A stretch of 17,896 bases of DNA from Alphaproteobacteria bacterium. GTDB lineage: Bacteria; Pseudomonadota; Alphaproteobacteria; JAGOMX01. Positions 1 to 8,107 of this stretch are shown here, one piece after another (position 1 is the stretch's first letter; every line of letters starts with the position of its first letter). Under the pieces are notes generated by a model. The model had not been told where the DNA came from and made no database searches. It was given only the letters and a program-made list of their open reading frames with translations. The translations under genes and the position numbers were made by a program. The DNA lies in the NCBI GenBank assembly GCA_016742295.1, contig JACVCA010000008.1, forward strand, positions 1 to 17,896. Direction: 5' to 3'.

Positions 1-269
1 GGCTGACACTCTATAAAGGGGAGAAGAGATTTAGGGGAGGCTGATGATATGCATTACGGCTCTTAAATAACTTAAGCTAAGAGCGGCGAAAGGAAATCTA
101 TCATAAAAGAATATCCTCAACTTAACTCATATTTCTCTATTAGAGATCTTATAAGTATAGTATTAAAAGCAATCCTTAGGCTGCTAAATTCTTGCCAAAT
201 AGTAATAAAAATATTTAAAAATAGATTTTGAAAAGGATCAAAAAATTACTTCTTGGTTTCTTTCAAGCC
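1..269. other. Intergenic stretch at the left edge, no gene recognised
   Basis: No reading frame of useful length or recognisable product was found on either strand. The only structure is a 7-bp perfect inverted repeat, GCTCTTA at 59-65 and TAAGAGC at 78-84, with a 12-nt loop. No T-run follows it on either strand, so it is not a convincing terminator. The minus-strand gene at 270 ends into this stretch. In many alphaproteobacteria yebC follows at this point, but its start is not visible here. Confidence 0.5.
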
Positions 270-1103
270 TCAATTACGTAAAGTTTCTGGAAAGATTTCA
301 CTTAAACGTCCCCCAATGCGAATTGGAGCAATGTGAGTCGCAAGCCCTGTTTGATCATCAAGCTTTACAAAAGTTCCGCATAATGTGGCGACTCCTAAGG
401 CGGGTTTCATACTTTGAACCGGGACTTCACCTTTGAAACGAGCAATGGGGATATCTTTCTGCATGCCAATGACGGAATCAAAATCGCCACACATCCCCGC
501 ATCAGTCTGATAGGCTGTGCCGTTGGGTAGGATTTGATGATCTGCAGTTGGTACATGGGTATGGGTGCCCACCACAAAGCTAACTCGGCCATCAAGCATA
601 TGGCCCATCGCCATTTTCTCGCTCGTCGCTTCGCCGTGAAAATCAATTAAAATACATGCTATCTCAGGATTTTTAAGATTATAAGTGGTTAAAATCTCTT
701 CCATTGCAAAAAAAGGGTTATTCATTTGATCAGGCATGAATAGGGAAGCCATGAGATTAACGACAATTGCATAGCGATTATCCAAGAGAGGGATTTTGGC
801 AAGACCTTGCCCGGGAGTTTGGGGGTTAGGGTAATTGTAAGGTCGTAAAAGATGAGGATCCGTTTCAATATAATTGATAATCTCTCGTTGGCGCCAAATA
901 TGGTTACCAGTGGTAATGACAGTAACACCTGCCTGATAAAAGTCCCGACAGATTTGAGGGTTAATGCCAAAACCTCCTGCTGCATTTTCACCATTAACCA
1001 CAATTAGATCAGGATGCAGTTTTTCTTTAAGAAGGGGTAACTCTTGTAAGAGGGCTTCCCGGCCGGAGCGGCCGACAATATCGCCAAAAAAAAGGATGTT
1101 CAT
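270..1103 (-). CDS. TIGR00282 family metallophosphoesterase (YmdB-like cyclic-nucleotide phosphodiesterase)
   Basis: This is a 277-residue calcineurin-like metallophosphoesterase, the usual length for the TIGR00282/YmdB family. Metal-site motifs are visible in order: GDIVGRSGR at residues 7-15, VNGENAAGG at 36-44, TGNHIW at 65-70, an FHGE block in the middle and GTHTHVPTAD further on. Characterised relatives such as Bacillus YmdB hydrolyse 2',3'-cyclic nucleotides with two metal ions. That activity is inferred from family, and the cellular role in alphaproteobacteria is not established. There is no signal peptide, so it should be cytoplasmic. The ATG at 1101-1103 lies 10 nt after the stop of the cyclo-ligase gene on the same strand, so the two are probably co-transcribed. 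Family assignment is secure; substrate is not. Confidence 0.93.
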   Translation of the reverse strand: MNILFFGDIVGRSGREALLQELPLLKEKLHPDLIVVNGENAAGGFGINPQICRDFYQAGVTVITTGNHIWRQREIINYIETDPHLLRPYNYPNPQTPGQGLAKIPLLDNRYAIVVNLMASLFMPDQMNNPFFAMEEILTTYNLKNPEIACILIDFHGEATSEKMAMGHMLDGRVSFVVGTHTHVPTADHQILPNGTAYQTDAGMCGDFDSVIGMQKDIPIARFKGEVPVQSMKPALGVATLCGTFVKLDDQTGLATHIAPIRIGGRLSEIFPETLRN

Positions 1104-1113
1104 AATGTTTGAC

Positions 1114-1695
1114 CTAATAAATTAGCTTTTCTGTGATAATCCCATCTAGTCTCTGATCTGTGGGTTCAACAGGAATTGAATCTACCCTTTGCATATCATA
1201 GGCAAGCCCAATGGCGGTAACATTTTTTGTTGTTCGTAACAGCTTTAATGTGCGGTCATAATATCCTTTCCCATACCCAAGACGATGCCTCCGTGCATCA
1301 AAAGCTACGAGAGGGATCAGGAAAATATCAGGTTCGAGTTCTGAGGCGGTAGCATCAGGTTCCAGGTTGCCAAATGAACTTTTTATCAAAGGGCTCTCAG
1401 GTGTCCACTGCCGAAAAATGAGAGTATGGTTTTCAGTAATCACTGGCAGGGCAATTTTACAGCCAGAGTCAAAATACCTCTTCATAAAAGGTTGGGAATC
1501 AAGTTCGTCCCAAAAAGGGATATAGCAAGCAATTATTTTGGGAGGGTTGGGGAGAAAACTGAGAAGGTAACCATATATATTCAAACTGCAGTTAAACTTA
1601 TCTTCGGCTGATAAGCCTTTAACATAAGCGCGACGTTTTAAAAGCATTTGTTGACGAAGAAAATCTTTCTTTTCAATAATTTTCGTTGTCACCAT
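1114..1695 (-). CDS. ygfA: 5-formyltetrahydrofolate cyclo-ligase
   Basis: This 193-residue cytoplasmic enzyme converts 5-formyl-THF to 5,10-methenyl-THF using ATP, recovering folate from a storage or inhibitory form. The N-terminal KKDFLRQQML.KRR helix and the C-terminal signature LIPLVAFDARRHRLGYGKGYYDR match the family, including the glycine-rich RLGYGKGYYDR nucleotide and folate site. Length is normal. The start is an ATG at 1693-1695 with a weak AAGAAG upstream. 6S RNA is encoded about 90 bp upstream on the same strand. That arrangement parallels the gammaproteobacterial ssrS-ygfA pair, so read-through from the 6S promoter is a plausible source of its mRNA. The phosphodiesterase gene follows 10 nt downstream. 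Confidence 0.95.
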   Translation of the reverse strand: MVTTKIIEKKDFLRQQMLLKRRAYVKGLSAEDKFNCSLNIYGYLLSFLPNPPKIIACYIPFWDELDSQPFMKRYFDSGCKIALPVITENHTLIFRQWTPESPLIKSSFGNLEPDATASELEPDIFLIPLVAFDARRHRLGYGKGYYDRTLKLLRTTKNVTAIGLAYDMQRVDSIPVEPTDQRLDGIITEKLIY

Positions 1696-1785
1696 AATAA
1701 TGTATACTTCTTTAGTTAGGCTTGCAAATTAGTAAAATATTTTACAAGAGCTTAAAAAGAGTATAAAATTCTCTTCAAAAAAAGT

Positions 1786-1947
1786 AAGAGTGCGCCAAAC
1801 AAGCGTTGGTCAAACGGATCCTCATGTGGCCTGTAAACAGGTGGGTACCGGATGCTTAAGCCCGGAGGCAAAAACAGAGCCAGCTCCCTAAGGATTTTTA
1901 TGGCCCTGGGGATAAGTGACCTGACGGCTTGGTCAGCCTACACTCTC
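1786..1947 (-). ncRNA. ssrS: 6S RNA (RNA polymerase regulator), candidate
   Basis: About 162 nt fold into one long, bulged rod. On the minus strand the 5' arm begins GAGAGTG and the 3' arm ends CACTCTT. Further matched blocks along the arms are CAAGC with GCTTG, GGTCA with TGACC, ATCC with GGAT and GGCC with GGCC. The rod opens into a large central region that includes the small hairpin CCTG-TTTA-CAGG on the 3' side, as in 6S RNAs. A promoter sits at the right distance upstream, and the gene lies directly upstream of 5-formyl-THF cyclo-ligase, the typical 6S neighbour. 6S RNA mimics an open promoter and sequesters the housekeeping holoenzyme. Ends were set from the terminal stem. It is not SRP RNA, because the GGAAGCAGCC-type loop is absent. 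Confidence 0.8.
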
Positions 1948-1954
1948 ATTATTA

Positions 1955-1983
1955 AGTATAAAATTTAGCTGATACTTTTACAA
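1955..1983 (-). promoter_or_regulatory. Sigma70-type promoter of 6S RNA
   Basis: On the minus strand, TTGTAA (1978-1983) and TATACT (1955-1960) are separated by exactly 17 nt. Transcription would begin near 1947, where the terminal stem of the 6S candidate starts. The -35 box abuts the stop codon of the cytochrome b561 gene. Confidence 0.7.
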
Positions 1984-2529
1984 TCAATTTCGTTTTGGAA
2001 GCATGCGACGTAAGATTTGATCTTTAATAACAAAATGGTGATAAAAGGCTGCAAGTGTATGTAAAGAAACAAGAATACAAAGGGCATAAGCTGAATAACC
2101 ATGAATTTCCCGGGCGGCTTTAGCTATAGAATTGAGGTTGTAATAGAGCGGTTGAATCACAAAGAGATTATAAAACTTAATGGGATGCCCACTCATTGTC
2201 GTCATGATTCCGCCACTTATAGGAAAAATAATCATTAACATATAAAGTAAGATTGTATTGATCTGTGAAGCTATTTTTTGCACGCGTGGTACAGACAAAG
2301 GAAGCATAGGGCTAGGATTTATCCAACGCCAAATTAACCTTAAAAGAACCAGGCTAAAGATTAAGAGGCCAGTCGATTTATGTAAATCATAAAGAGAGTA
2401 TTTCATGACACTAGGCGATAAATACATCATAATATTAGCAAGGATATACATACCAATAATTAAAAACGCTATTGTCCAGTGGAAGAGTTTAGCAATAGAA
2501 CCATATGAATTTCTTGTGTTTTGAATCAT
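1984..2529 (-). CDS. Cytochrome b561 family di-heme membrane protein
   Basis: This 181-residue inner-membrane protein has four predicted membrane helices, at about 15-35, 47-70, 90-112 and 143-165. Four histidines are placed as b-heme ligands: H17 in LFHW, H50 in DLHKSTG, H143 in EIHGYSAYA and H157 in SLHTLA. This is the layout of bacterial cytochrome b561 (CybB/YceJ). Members pass electrons between quinone and partners at the membrane; E. coli CybB is a superoxide:ubiquinone oxidoreductase. Whether this member does that is not shown by the sequence. The start is an ATG at 2527-2529 with only a weak purine-rich stretch (AAGAA) upstream. It is divergent from rarA across a 93-bp gap, and the 6S promoter follows immediately. 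Confidence 0.92.
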   Translation of the reverse strand: MIQNTRNSYGSIAKLFHWTIAFLIIGMYILANIMMYLSPSVMKYSLYDLHKSTGLLIFSLVLLRLIWRWINPSPMLPLSVPRVQKIASQINTILLYMLMIIFPISGGIMTTMSGHPIKFYNLFVIQPLYYNLNSIAKAAREIHGYSAYALCILVSLHTLAAFYHHFVIKDQILRRMLPKRN

Positions 2530-2555
2530 ATTTATTTTTTCTTAAAGTTCTTAGT

Positions 2556-2583
2556 TTGAATTTTTGAATAAGTAGAGAATAAT
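2556..2583 (+). promoter_or_regulatory. Putative rarA promoter
   Basis: TTGAAT (2556-2561) and AATAAT (2578-2583) are 16 nt apart, about 40 nt upstream of the rarA ATG in the divergent gap with cytochrome b561. AT-rich sequence makes chance matches likely. Confidence 0.4.
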
Positions 2584-2622
2584 GTCAATTAAGTTTTTGA
2601 TTAAAATTGAGGTTTCTATATT

Positions 2623-3948
2623 ATGCTTGATACTCTTTTTCCCCAGGACCCTGTTACAGTGAATCCAGAAAGGAGTGCAGCATTAAGGCCGCTTGCAGAT
2701 CGCTTACGTCCCCAGGACTTTGAAGATATTGCGGGACAAGAACATTTATGGGTTGAAAATGGAATTTTCAACCAAATTAAAAATAAAAATTTCTTGGCTT
2801 CAATGATTTTATGGGGCCCACCTGGATGCGGTAAAACGACCTTGGCTCGCATAATTGCAGGAAAAAGCGGCTGTATTTTCTTGCCACTTTCAGCTGTTAC
2901 AACTACTGTTGCTGACTTGCGTAAAGTTTTTGCCCAAGCTCAGACAGATTTAAAACAAGGCAAGCGTACTCTCTTATTGGTTGATGAAATCCATCGATTT
3001 AACCGGGGCCAACAAGATGTATTCTTACCCTATATTGAAGATGGTACAGTGATCTTGGTAGGAGCTACGACAGAAAATCCTTCATTTGAATTGAATGCGG
3101 CCTTGTTATCACGCTGTAAAGTTATCGTCCTTCATCGTCTGAGCGAGGATGCGCTCGAAAAAATTTTAATTCGTGTTGAAAGTTATATGAAAATCCCGTT
3201 GCCTATTGATCAGCAAGCACGCATGACTTTACGAGAAATGGCAGATGGTGATGGACGTTTTTTGATTAATCTGTGCGAAAGTCTCTATGCTTTAAAACTT
3301 GATAAAATTCTAGATCGTACAGGCTTAATTCAAGCTCTGCAAAAGCGCATGCCCCTTTATGATAAGTCACAAGAGGGGCATTATAATTTGATCAGTGCTC
3401 TGCATAAATCTTTACGCGGCTCGGATGTCAATGCAGCACTTTATTGGCTCTGTCGGATGCTGGAAGGGGGAGAGGATAGGCTCTTTATTATCCGACGTTT
3501 GGTACGATTTGCTGTTGAAGATATTGGGATGGCTGACCCTCAAAGCCTACAGCAGGCTTTGGCTGCAAAAGAGGCTTATGATTTTTTAGGGAGTCCTGAA
3601 GGCGAGCTTGCCATCGGGCAAGCTGTGATTTATCTTGCAACAGCACCCAAGTCAAATGCAGTTTATACGGCTTTTAAATCTGCTACCACCTTAGCCAAAA
3701 CCTCGGGATCTCTGATGCCGCCCAAGCATATTCTTAATGCACCAACCCCTCTTATGAAGGATCATAATTACGGGAAAGGGTATATTTATGATCATGATAC
3801 GCTGGAGGGTTTTTCTGGACAAAGATACTGGCCAGATGAAATAGAAAAGGAAGTAGATTTTTATAAGCCTGTGGAGCGTGGTTTTGAACGTGACATCAAA
3901 AAGCGTCTACAATATTGGCAAGCTCTCAGGGATAAATTACAGAAATAA
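2623..3948 (+). CDS. rarA: Replication-associated recombination protein A (RarA/MgsA), AAA+ ATPase
   Basis: This 441-residue protein is the length expected for RarA, a tetrameric clamp-loader-like AAA+ ATPase that acts at stalled replication forks. The N-terminal PLADRLRPQDFEDIAGQEHL is the family signature. Walker A GPPGCGKT is at residues 65-72 and Walker B/DEIH at 121-124, followed by RFNRGQQD. Sensor-1 GATTENPSF is at 147-155 and an arginine finger (LLSRC) near 164. The C-terminal half contains the lid and tetramerisation helices, with EDIGMADP and the late NYGKGYIYDHD block typical of the family. ATG at 2623 is preceded by GAGG at 2609-2612. It neighbours dnaE on the same strand, but 573 bp separate them, so they are unlikely to form one operon. 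Confidence 0.97.
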   Translation: MLDTLFPQDPVTVNPERSAALRPLADRLRPQDFEDIAGQEHLWVENGIFNQIKNKNFLASMILWGPPGCGKTTLARIIAGKSGCIFLPLSAVTTTVADLRKVFAQAQTDLKQGKRTLLLVDEIHRFNRGQQDVFLPYIEDGTVILVGATTENPSFELNAALLSRCKVIVLHRLSEDALEKILIRVESYMKIPLPIDQQARMTLREMADGDGRFLINLCESLYALKLDKILDRTGLIQALQKRMPLYDKSQEGHYNLISALHKSLRGSDVNAALYWLCRMLEGGEDRLFIIRRLVRFAVEDIGMADPQSLQQALAAKEAYDFLGSPEGELAIGQAVIYLATAPKSNAVYTAFKSATTLAKTSGSLMPPKHILNAPTPLMKDHNYGKGYIYDHDTLEGFSGQRYWPDEIEKEVDFYKPVERGFERDIKKRLQYWQALRDKLQK

Positions 3949-4056
3949 TATAAAGAAAGGCGAAGAGCTGAAATATGTCCCCGGTAGCATTTATTGTTTG
4001 CACTATAAGTTCTAGATTTTCGAACTTGCTTTAAGTATTTTTGTGTTATAGAGACT

Positions 4057-4120
4057 GCAATTTAGCCAAAAAATTTTATTTTCAGGGGGGCCTCTTTAGG
4101 TAGGCGGGCCTGTAAATTGC
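4057..4120. repeat. Nested inverted repeats forming one composite stem-loop
   Basis: Three inverted repeats share one axis: GCAATTTA (4057-4064) with TAAATTGC (4113-4120), CAGG (4083-4086) with CCTG (4109-4112), and GCCT (4090-4093) with AGGC (4102-4105). CCTG directly abuts TAAATTGC, so the two stems could stack. An internal G/G loop separates the inner stems. No T-run follows, so it is not a standard terminator. Confidence 0.45.
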
Positions 4121-4310
4121 CAAGATGAGGTTCTTCTGTACTCTTGATAAGCTTCCATTTTATCGGAAACACATATAAATCGTCTGCTGCCATAAGGTAG
4201 GAGGAGGTCTAGGTTGTATGGAATAAAATGTTAGCGATTGCGATTGAAAAGTACCTGGGTCCTATTTATTATGTCTTCCATTAGAGTGTCTCATTTTTTT
4301 GTACAGCAAA

Positions 4311-4338
4311 TTGTTCACACCTACGCTCAAAGTATAAT
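4311..4338 (+). promoter_or_regulatory. Putative dnaE promoter
   Basis: A perfect -10 TATAAT (4333-4338) lies 16 nt after a weak -35 TTGTTC (4311-4316). The transcript would have a leader of roughly 175 nt before dnaE. TTGTTCACA (4311-4319) also differs by one base from the DnaA-box pattern TTATNCACA. A second, weaker candidate nearer the gene is GTGTCA-17-TATAAA, ending about 4490. Confidence 0.4.
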
Positions 4339-4371
4339 AGATGTTAAGGTAAATAAAAGATTAAAATTTTA

Positions 4372-4391
4372 AAATAATAATATTATTATTT
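4372..4391. repeat. 20-bp perfect AT palindrome in the dnaE leader
   Basis: AAATAATAAT followed by ATTATTATTT is self-complementary over 20 bp without a spacer. It contains no G or C, lies inside AT-rich sequence and may simply be a by-product of composition. Confidence 0.5.
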
Positions 4392-4521
4392 AAAATGTTG
4401 ATATGGATTTATATTGATATCATATTAATAAATATTGAATAGTTGAAGATCATTTACAAAATGTGTCAAAAACGGCATAAACAGTTATAAAATTTTTTTA
4501 AATGCGCAACTCGGACCTTTA

Positions 4522-7500
4522 ATGCCTGACAGCAGTTTTATTCATCTTCGTGTTCATTCTACCTATTCTCTTTCTGAGGGGGCCATCAAAATGGAGCCTT
4601 TGATTGAAAGATGTATTGCACAAAAATTGCCTGCTATTGCTTTGACAGATACCTCCAACCTGTTTGGTGCCATGGATTTTTCACAAATTGCTGCCAAAGC
4701 AGGAATTCAGCCAATAATTGGTTGCCAGATTGCGATGACCTTAAAAGGAGGAGACCCTCGCCTAAAGCAAAGTCGATTTCACAAACCTCAAAATCGTGTG
4801 GAAAGACTTGATCAAATCGTTTTACTTGCTCAAAATTTGCAGGGTTACCAAAATCTGATGTCCCTTTCAAGTCATGCTTGGGCGATTGCTAAGAACCAAG
4901 GGATTCCTCAAGTGAGCCTGGATTTTCTTAAAGAACACGCAGAAGGATTAATTGCACTTAGTGGGGGAATACAGGGTGGAATTGCACAATTGCTGCTATC
5001 TAATTATGAATCTGCAGCGGAGGAGATGCTAAAACATCTTGCAGCCATTTTTCCCGGACGTTTTTATGTGGAATTAACACGGCATGGTTTAGATTCTGAG
5101 GCTAAAATAGAACCTACTTTGATAGATTTAGCTTACCGTTTTGCTCTTCCCCTTGTCGCAACCAATGAAGCTTTTTTCCTGGATGAGGATATGTATGAAG
5201 CCCATGATGCCCTATTGTGTATTGCTGAAGGAACATATGTTCTAGAAACGGAAAGACGTAAGGTGACCCCCCATCACCGGCTTAAATCACCTCAAGAAAT
5301 GGCAGCGTTATTTGCAGATCTTCCCGAAGCGCTTGTGAATACGGTTATGATTGCCAAACGCTGTGGATTTATGGTTGAACCCACAGCCCCCATGTTACCG
5401 GCCTATCCTACAGAAAAAAATGAAGTAGAGGAGCTTAAACTTCAAGCACTTGAAGGGCTTGAAATGCGTTTGAGAGACTTAGTCTTAACCAACATTATGA
5501 CTTCCGAAAATCAAGATGAAATGCGTAAAGTATATAAGGAACGGCTATATTACGAACTCGACATCATCAGTCAAATGGGTTTCCCTGGTTATTTCTTGAT
5601 TGTTGCTAACTTTATTCAATGGGCAAAACAACAAGATATTCCTGTAGGACCCGGACGTGGATCGGGTGCAGGTTCTCTTGTGGCATGGGCTTTGACAATT
5701 ACGGATATAGATCCGATCCGATTTAACCTCCTGTTTGAGAGATTTTTAAATCCTGAACGCGTTTCCATGCCTGACTTTGATATTGATTTTTGTCAAGAAA
5801 GACGGGATGAAGTTATAACCTACGTTCGAAGTAAGTTTGGTCATGATCGCGTAGCGCAGATTATTACCTTCGGTAAACTTCAAGCGCGGGCAGTTCTTCG
5901 TGACGTGGGGCGTGTTTTGCAAATTCCCTATATGCAGGTTGATCGAATTTGTAAGCTCATACCCAATAATCCTGCTCATCCTGTTACGCTTAGTGAAGCC
6001 ATCGAACAGCAAGTTGATTTGAGAGAGATAATCGAGTCTGATGCAACAGCAGCCAAGCTTGTGGATTTGGGAAAAAAATTAGAAGGCCTCAATCGTCATG
6101 CTTCGACCCATGCTGCGGGCGTCGTGATTGGCGATCGTCCTTTAAGGGAGCTAGTGGCTCTCTACTTTGATCCCCGAAGCGATGTGCCTGTTACGCAATT
6201 TAATATGAAGGATGTTGAGAAAGCAGGTTTGGTAAAATTTGACTTTCTTGGGCTTAAGACCCTTACAGTGATAGCGCATACAATTGCCCTTTTAAAGAAA
6301 AGCAATGTACAAATTAACTTATCGCAAATTCCTCTTGATGATAGTAAGACTTTTGACCTTTTACGCCGCAGTGAGACGGTCGGAATATTTCAAGTTGAAA
6401 GTGGCGGTATGACGGATGTCCTAAGGCGGCTTAAGCCCACTCGTTTTGAAGAATTGATCGCTCTAGTTGCTCTATACAGGCCAGGTCCAATGGACGATAT
6501 TCCACGTTACATAGCTTGCAAGAATGGTGAAGAGAAGGTTAATTATCTCCATCCAAAACTAAAGGAAATCCTTCAAGAAACATTTGGCGTAATGGTGTAT
6601 CAAGAACAAGTCATGCAAATTGCTCAGCACCTTGCATGTTATAGCTTGGGATCTGCAGATTTATTAAGACGGGCAATGGGTAAAAAGATCAAAAGTGAAA
6701 TGGATGCTCAACGCGTTAAGTTTGTGCAGGGAGCGGTTGAGCGAGATATTAAGGAAGGAGTTGCGCATCAAATCTTTGATCAAATGGCTAAGTTCGCAGG
6801 CTACGGATTTAATAAGTCTCACTCTGCACCCTATGCGTTGATTACCTATCGAACCGCTTATCTCAAAGCCAATTATCCTTTGGAATTCATGGCTGCTTTA
6901 ATGACCCTTGATATGGGAAACATTGAAAAGCTCAACCTTTACCGCCAAGAATTAGATAAAATGATGATTCCTTTAAGAACACCTGATATTAACCTCTCAC
7001 AGGCTATATTTTCAGTTGAAGCAGATCAACAAGGGAAATTAGGACTCCGTTATGCTCTTGCTGCAATTAAGAATGTGGGGGAAGGGGGGATGAACAGCAT
7101 TGTTGCTGAACGGGAACGCTCCGGGAACTTTAGAGATATCTGGGATTTTGCATCAAGAATTGATGCCCATGTCATTAATAAAAGGCAGCTCGAAAATCTA
7201 ATTTATGCAGGTGCTTTTGATAGTTTGCATCCGAATCGACGGCAGCTTATTGAGTCTTTAGAAATGATTTTGCGACATGCTTCAATGATTACTGCTGAAC
7301 GTCAAAGCTCACAAGCGAGCTTATTTGGAAGTCATTCTTCCGAGACCTTGCCAAACACCAAGCTTGTTGAAGTACCTGAGTGGCCTCAGCTAGAGAAACT
7401 ACAGTATGAACTTAATGCGATAGGATTTTACCTCTCATCACATCCCTTAGATGGTTACACTGAGAGTTTCCAAAAATTATCTTTAACCCAATCAAATGAG

Positions 7501-8010
7501 CTTACTAAATATTTCAGCCATAAAGGAGCTGAATCGGTACGCATGGCAGCTGTTGTTGTTAGTGTTAAAGAGCGTTCAAGTAAAACGGGTCAAAAGTATG
7601 CATTTATAACTCTGTCTGATGCTGTGGGAGTGTTTGAGGTTACTTGTTTTTCAGAAATTTTATCCCGTAGTCGTAGTCTGCTTGTGCCTGGGCAAGCGGT
7701 TTATTTGACAGCAACAGGACGGATGGATTCAGAAAATCTTAGATTAACCTTGACAACTATAGAACCTCTAGAACAAAAGCTTGGCGATATACCGTCTGCT
7801 CTTGAAATTGTCTTAACGGATCAACATGGGATTGCCCAAATTGCCCAAAAGCTTGCAGAGCTTGGCAAAGGAGCTATGCAAATAACTCTTCGGATTTTGT
7901 TAAGTGATAAAGAAGTCCTAATTAATCTTCCTCAGCGCTATGGGATGTCACAAGAGGTTGTAGCTCAAATCCTTAATCTTAAAGGCGTACAGAACGTATT
8001 ACAGTGCTGA
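4522..8010 (+). CDS. dnaE: DNA polymerase III subunit alpha
   Basis: This 1162-residue protein is the replicative polymerase catalytic subunit, nearly the same length as E. coli DnaE. The N-terminal PHP domain starts FIHLRVHSTYSLSEGA (H8, H12). The polymerase palm carries GPGRGSGAGSLVAWAL at about 377-391, PDFDIDF at 417-423 (D418 and D420 as catalytic acids) and KFDFLGL with D574 as the third. The NRHASTHAAGVVI block is at about 524-536. Helix-hairpin-helix and OB-fold regions follow; the OB domain (MAAVVVSVKERSSKTGQKYAF) lies around 1010-1050. ATG at 4522 was chosen because the conserved PHP start follows at once, although no good ribosome-binding site precedes it. The protein lacks a 3'-5' exonuclease, so it should use a separate DnaQ. 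It seems complete and intact. Confidence 0.98.
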   Translation: MPDSSFIHLRVHSTYSLSEGAIKMEPLIERCIAQKLPAIALTDTSNLFGAMDFSQIAAKAGIQPIIGCQIAMTLKGGDPRLKQSRFHKPQNRVERLDQIVLLAQNLQGYQNLMSLSSHAWAIAKNQGIPQVSLDFLKEHAEGLIALSGGIQGGIAQLLLSNYESAAEEMLKHLAAIFPGRFYVELTRHGLDSEAKIEPTLIDLAYRFALPLVATNEAFFLDEDMYEAHDALLCIAEGTYVLETERRKVTPHHRLKSPQEMAALFADLPEALVNTVMIAKRCGFMVEPTAPMLPAYPTEKNEVEELKLQALEGLEMRLRDLVLTNIMTSENQDEMRKVYKERLYYELDIISQMGFPGYFLIVANFIQWAKQQDIPVGPGRGSGAGSLVAWALTITDIDPIRFNLLFERFLNPERVSMPDFDIDFCQERRDEVITYVRSKFGHDRVAQIITFGKLQARAVLRDVGRVLQIPYMQVDRICKLIPNNPAHPVTLSEAIEQQVDLREIIESDATAAKLVDLGKKLEGLNRHASTHAAGVVIGDRPLRELVALYFDPRSDVPVTQFNMKDVEKAGLVKFDFLGLKTLTVIAHTIALLKKSNVQINLSQIPLDDSKTFDLLRRSETVGIFQVESGGMTDVLRRLKPTRFEELIALVALYRPGPMDDIPRYIACKNGEEKVNYLHPKLKEILQETFGVMVYQEQVMQIAQHLACYSLGSADLLRRAMGKKIKSEMDAQRVKFVQGAVERDIKEGVAHQIFDQMAKFAGYGFNKSHSAPYALITYRTAYLKANYPLEFMAALMTLDMGNIEKLNLYRQELDKMMIPLRTPDINLSQAIFSVEADQQGKLGLRYALAAIKNVGEGGMNSIVAERERSGNFRDIWDFASRIDAHVINKRQLENLIYAGAFDSLHPNRRQLIESLEMILRHASMITAERQSSQASLFGSHSSETLPNTKLVEVPEWPQLEKLQYELNAIGFYLSSHPLDGYTESFQKLSLTQSNELTKYFSHKGAESVRMAAVVVSVKERSSKTGQKYAFITLSDAVGVFEVTCFSEILSRSRSLLVPGQAVYLTATGRMDSENLRLTLTTIEPLEQKLGDIPSALEIVLTDQHGIAQIAQKLAELGKGAMQITLRILLSDKEVLINLPQRYGMSQEVVAQILNLKGVQNVLQC

Positions 8011-8022
8011 TAACTCTTAGAT

Positions 8023-8074
8023 AATAGGAGACGTAAAACTAATTTTTCCTCGTAGCGTTTTTGTCTCTTCTATT
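8023..8074. other. Bulged inverted repeat after dnaE
   Basis: AATAG-GAGAC (8023-8032) can pair with GTCTC-TT-CTATT (8063-8074), giving two 5-bp stems separated by a 2-nt bulge, with a 30-nt loop. There is no U-run, so a terminator role is uncertain. Confidence 0.25.
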
Positions 8075-8107
8075 GATCTTCAGTTTAAGATACGCTTTAA
8101 TGACGAC

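Larger units (their letters stand above)
3949..4521. other. Long intergenic region between rarA and dnaE
   Basis: 573 bp without a convincing gene. It contains a nested stem-loop (4057-4120), a promoter-like TATAAT (4333-4338) and a very AT-rich leader with a 20-bp palindrome (4372-4391). A 43-codon open frame on the minus strand (4062-4193) overlaps the stem-loop but has no ribosome-binding site. The length and AT richness would also fit a decayed gene, but no homology is recognisable. Confidence 0.5.

Noticed and set aside
1786..1947. SRP (4.5S) RNA as an alternative identity
   Set aside because: The region contains GTCAGGTC, which recalls SRP RNA, but lacks the GGAAGCAGCC-type apical loop and is a long rod with a central bubble instead.
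4062..4193. 43-codon minus-strand frame after rarA with fairly protein-like composition
   Set aside because: No ribosome-binding site (the upstream sequence is pyrimidine-rich), a stop lies just upstream in frame, it overlaps a nested inverted repeat and it matches no family I know.
4372..4391. AT palindrome as a replication origin element
   Set aside because: There is no cluster of DnaA boxes around it, and the composition alone makes such palindromes likely.
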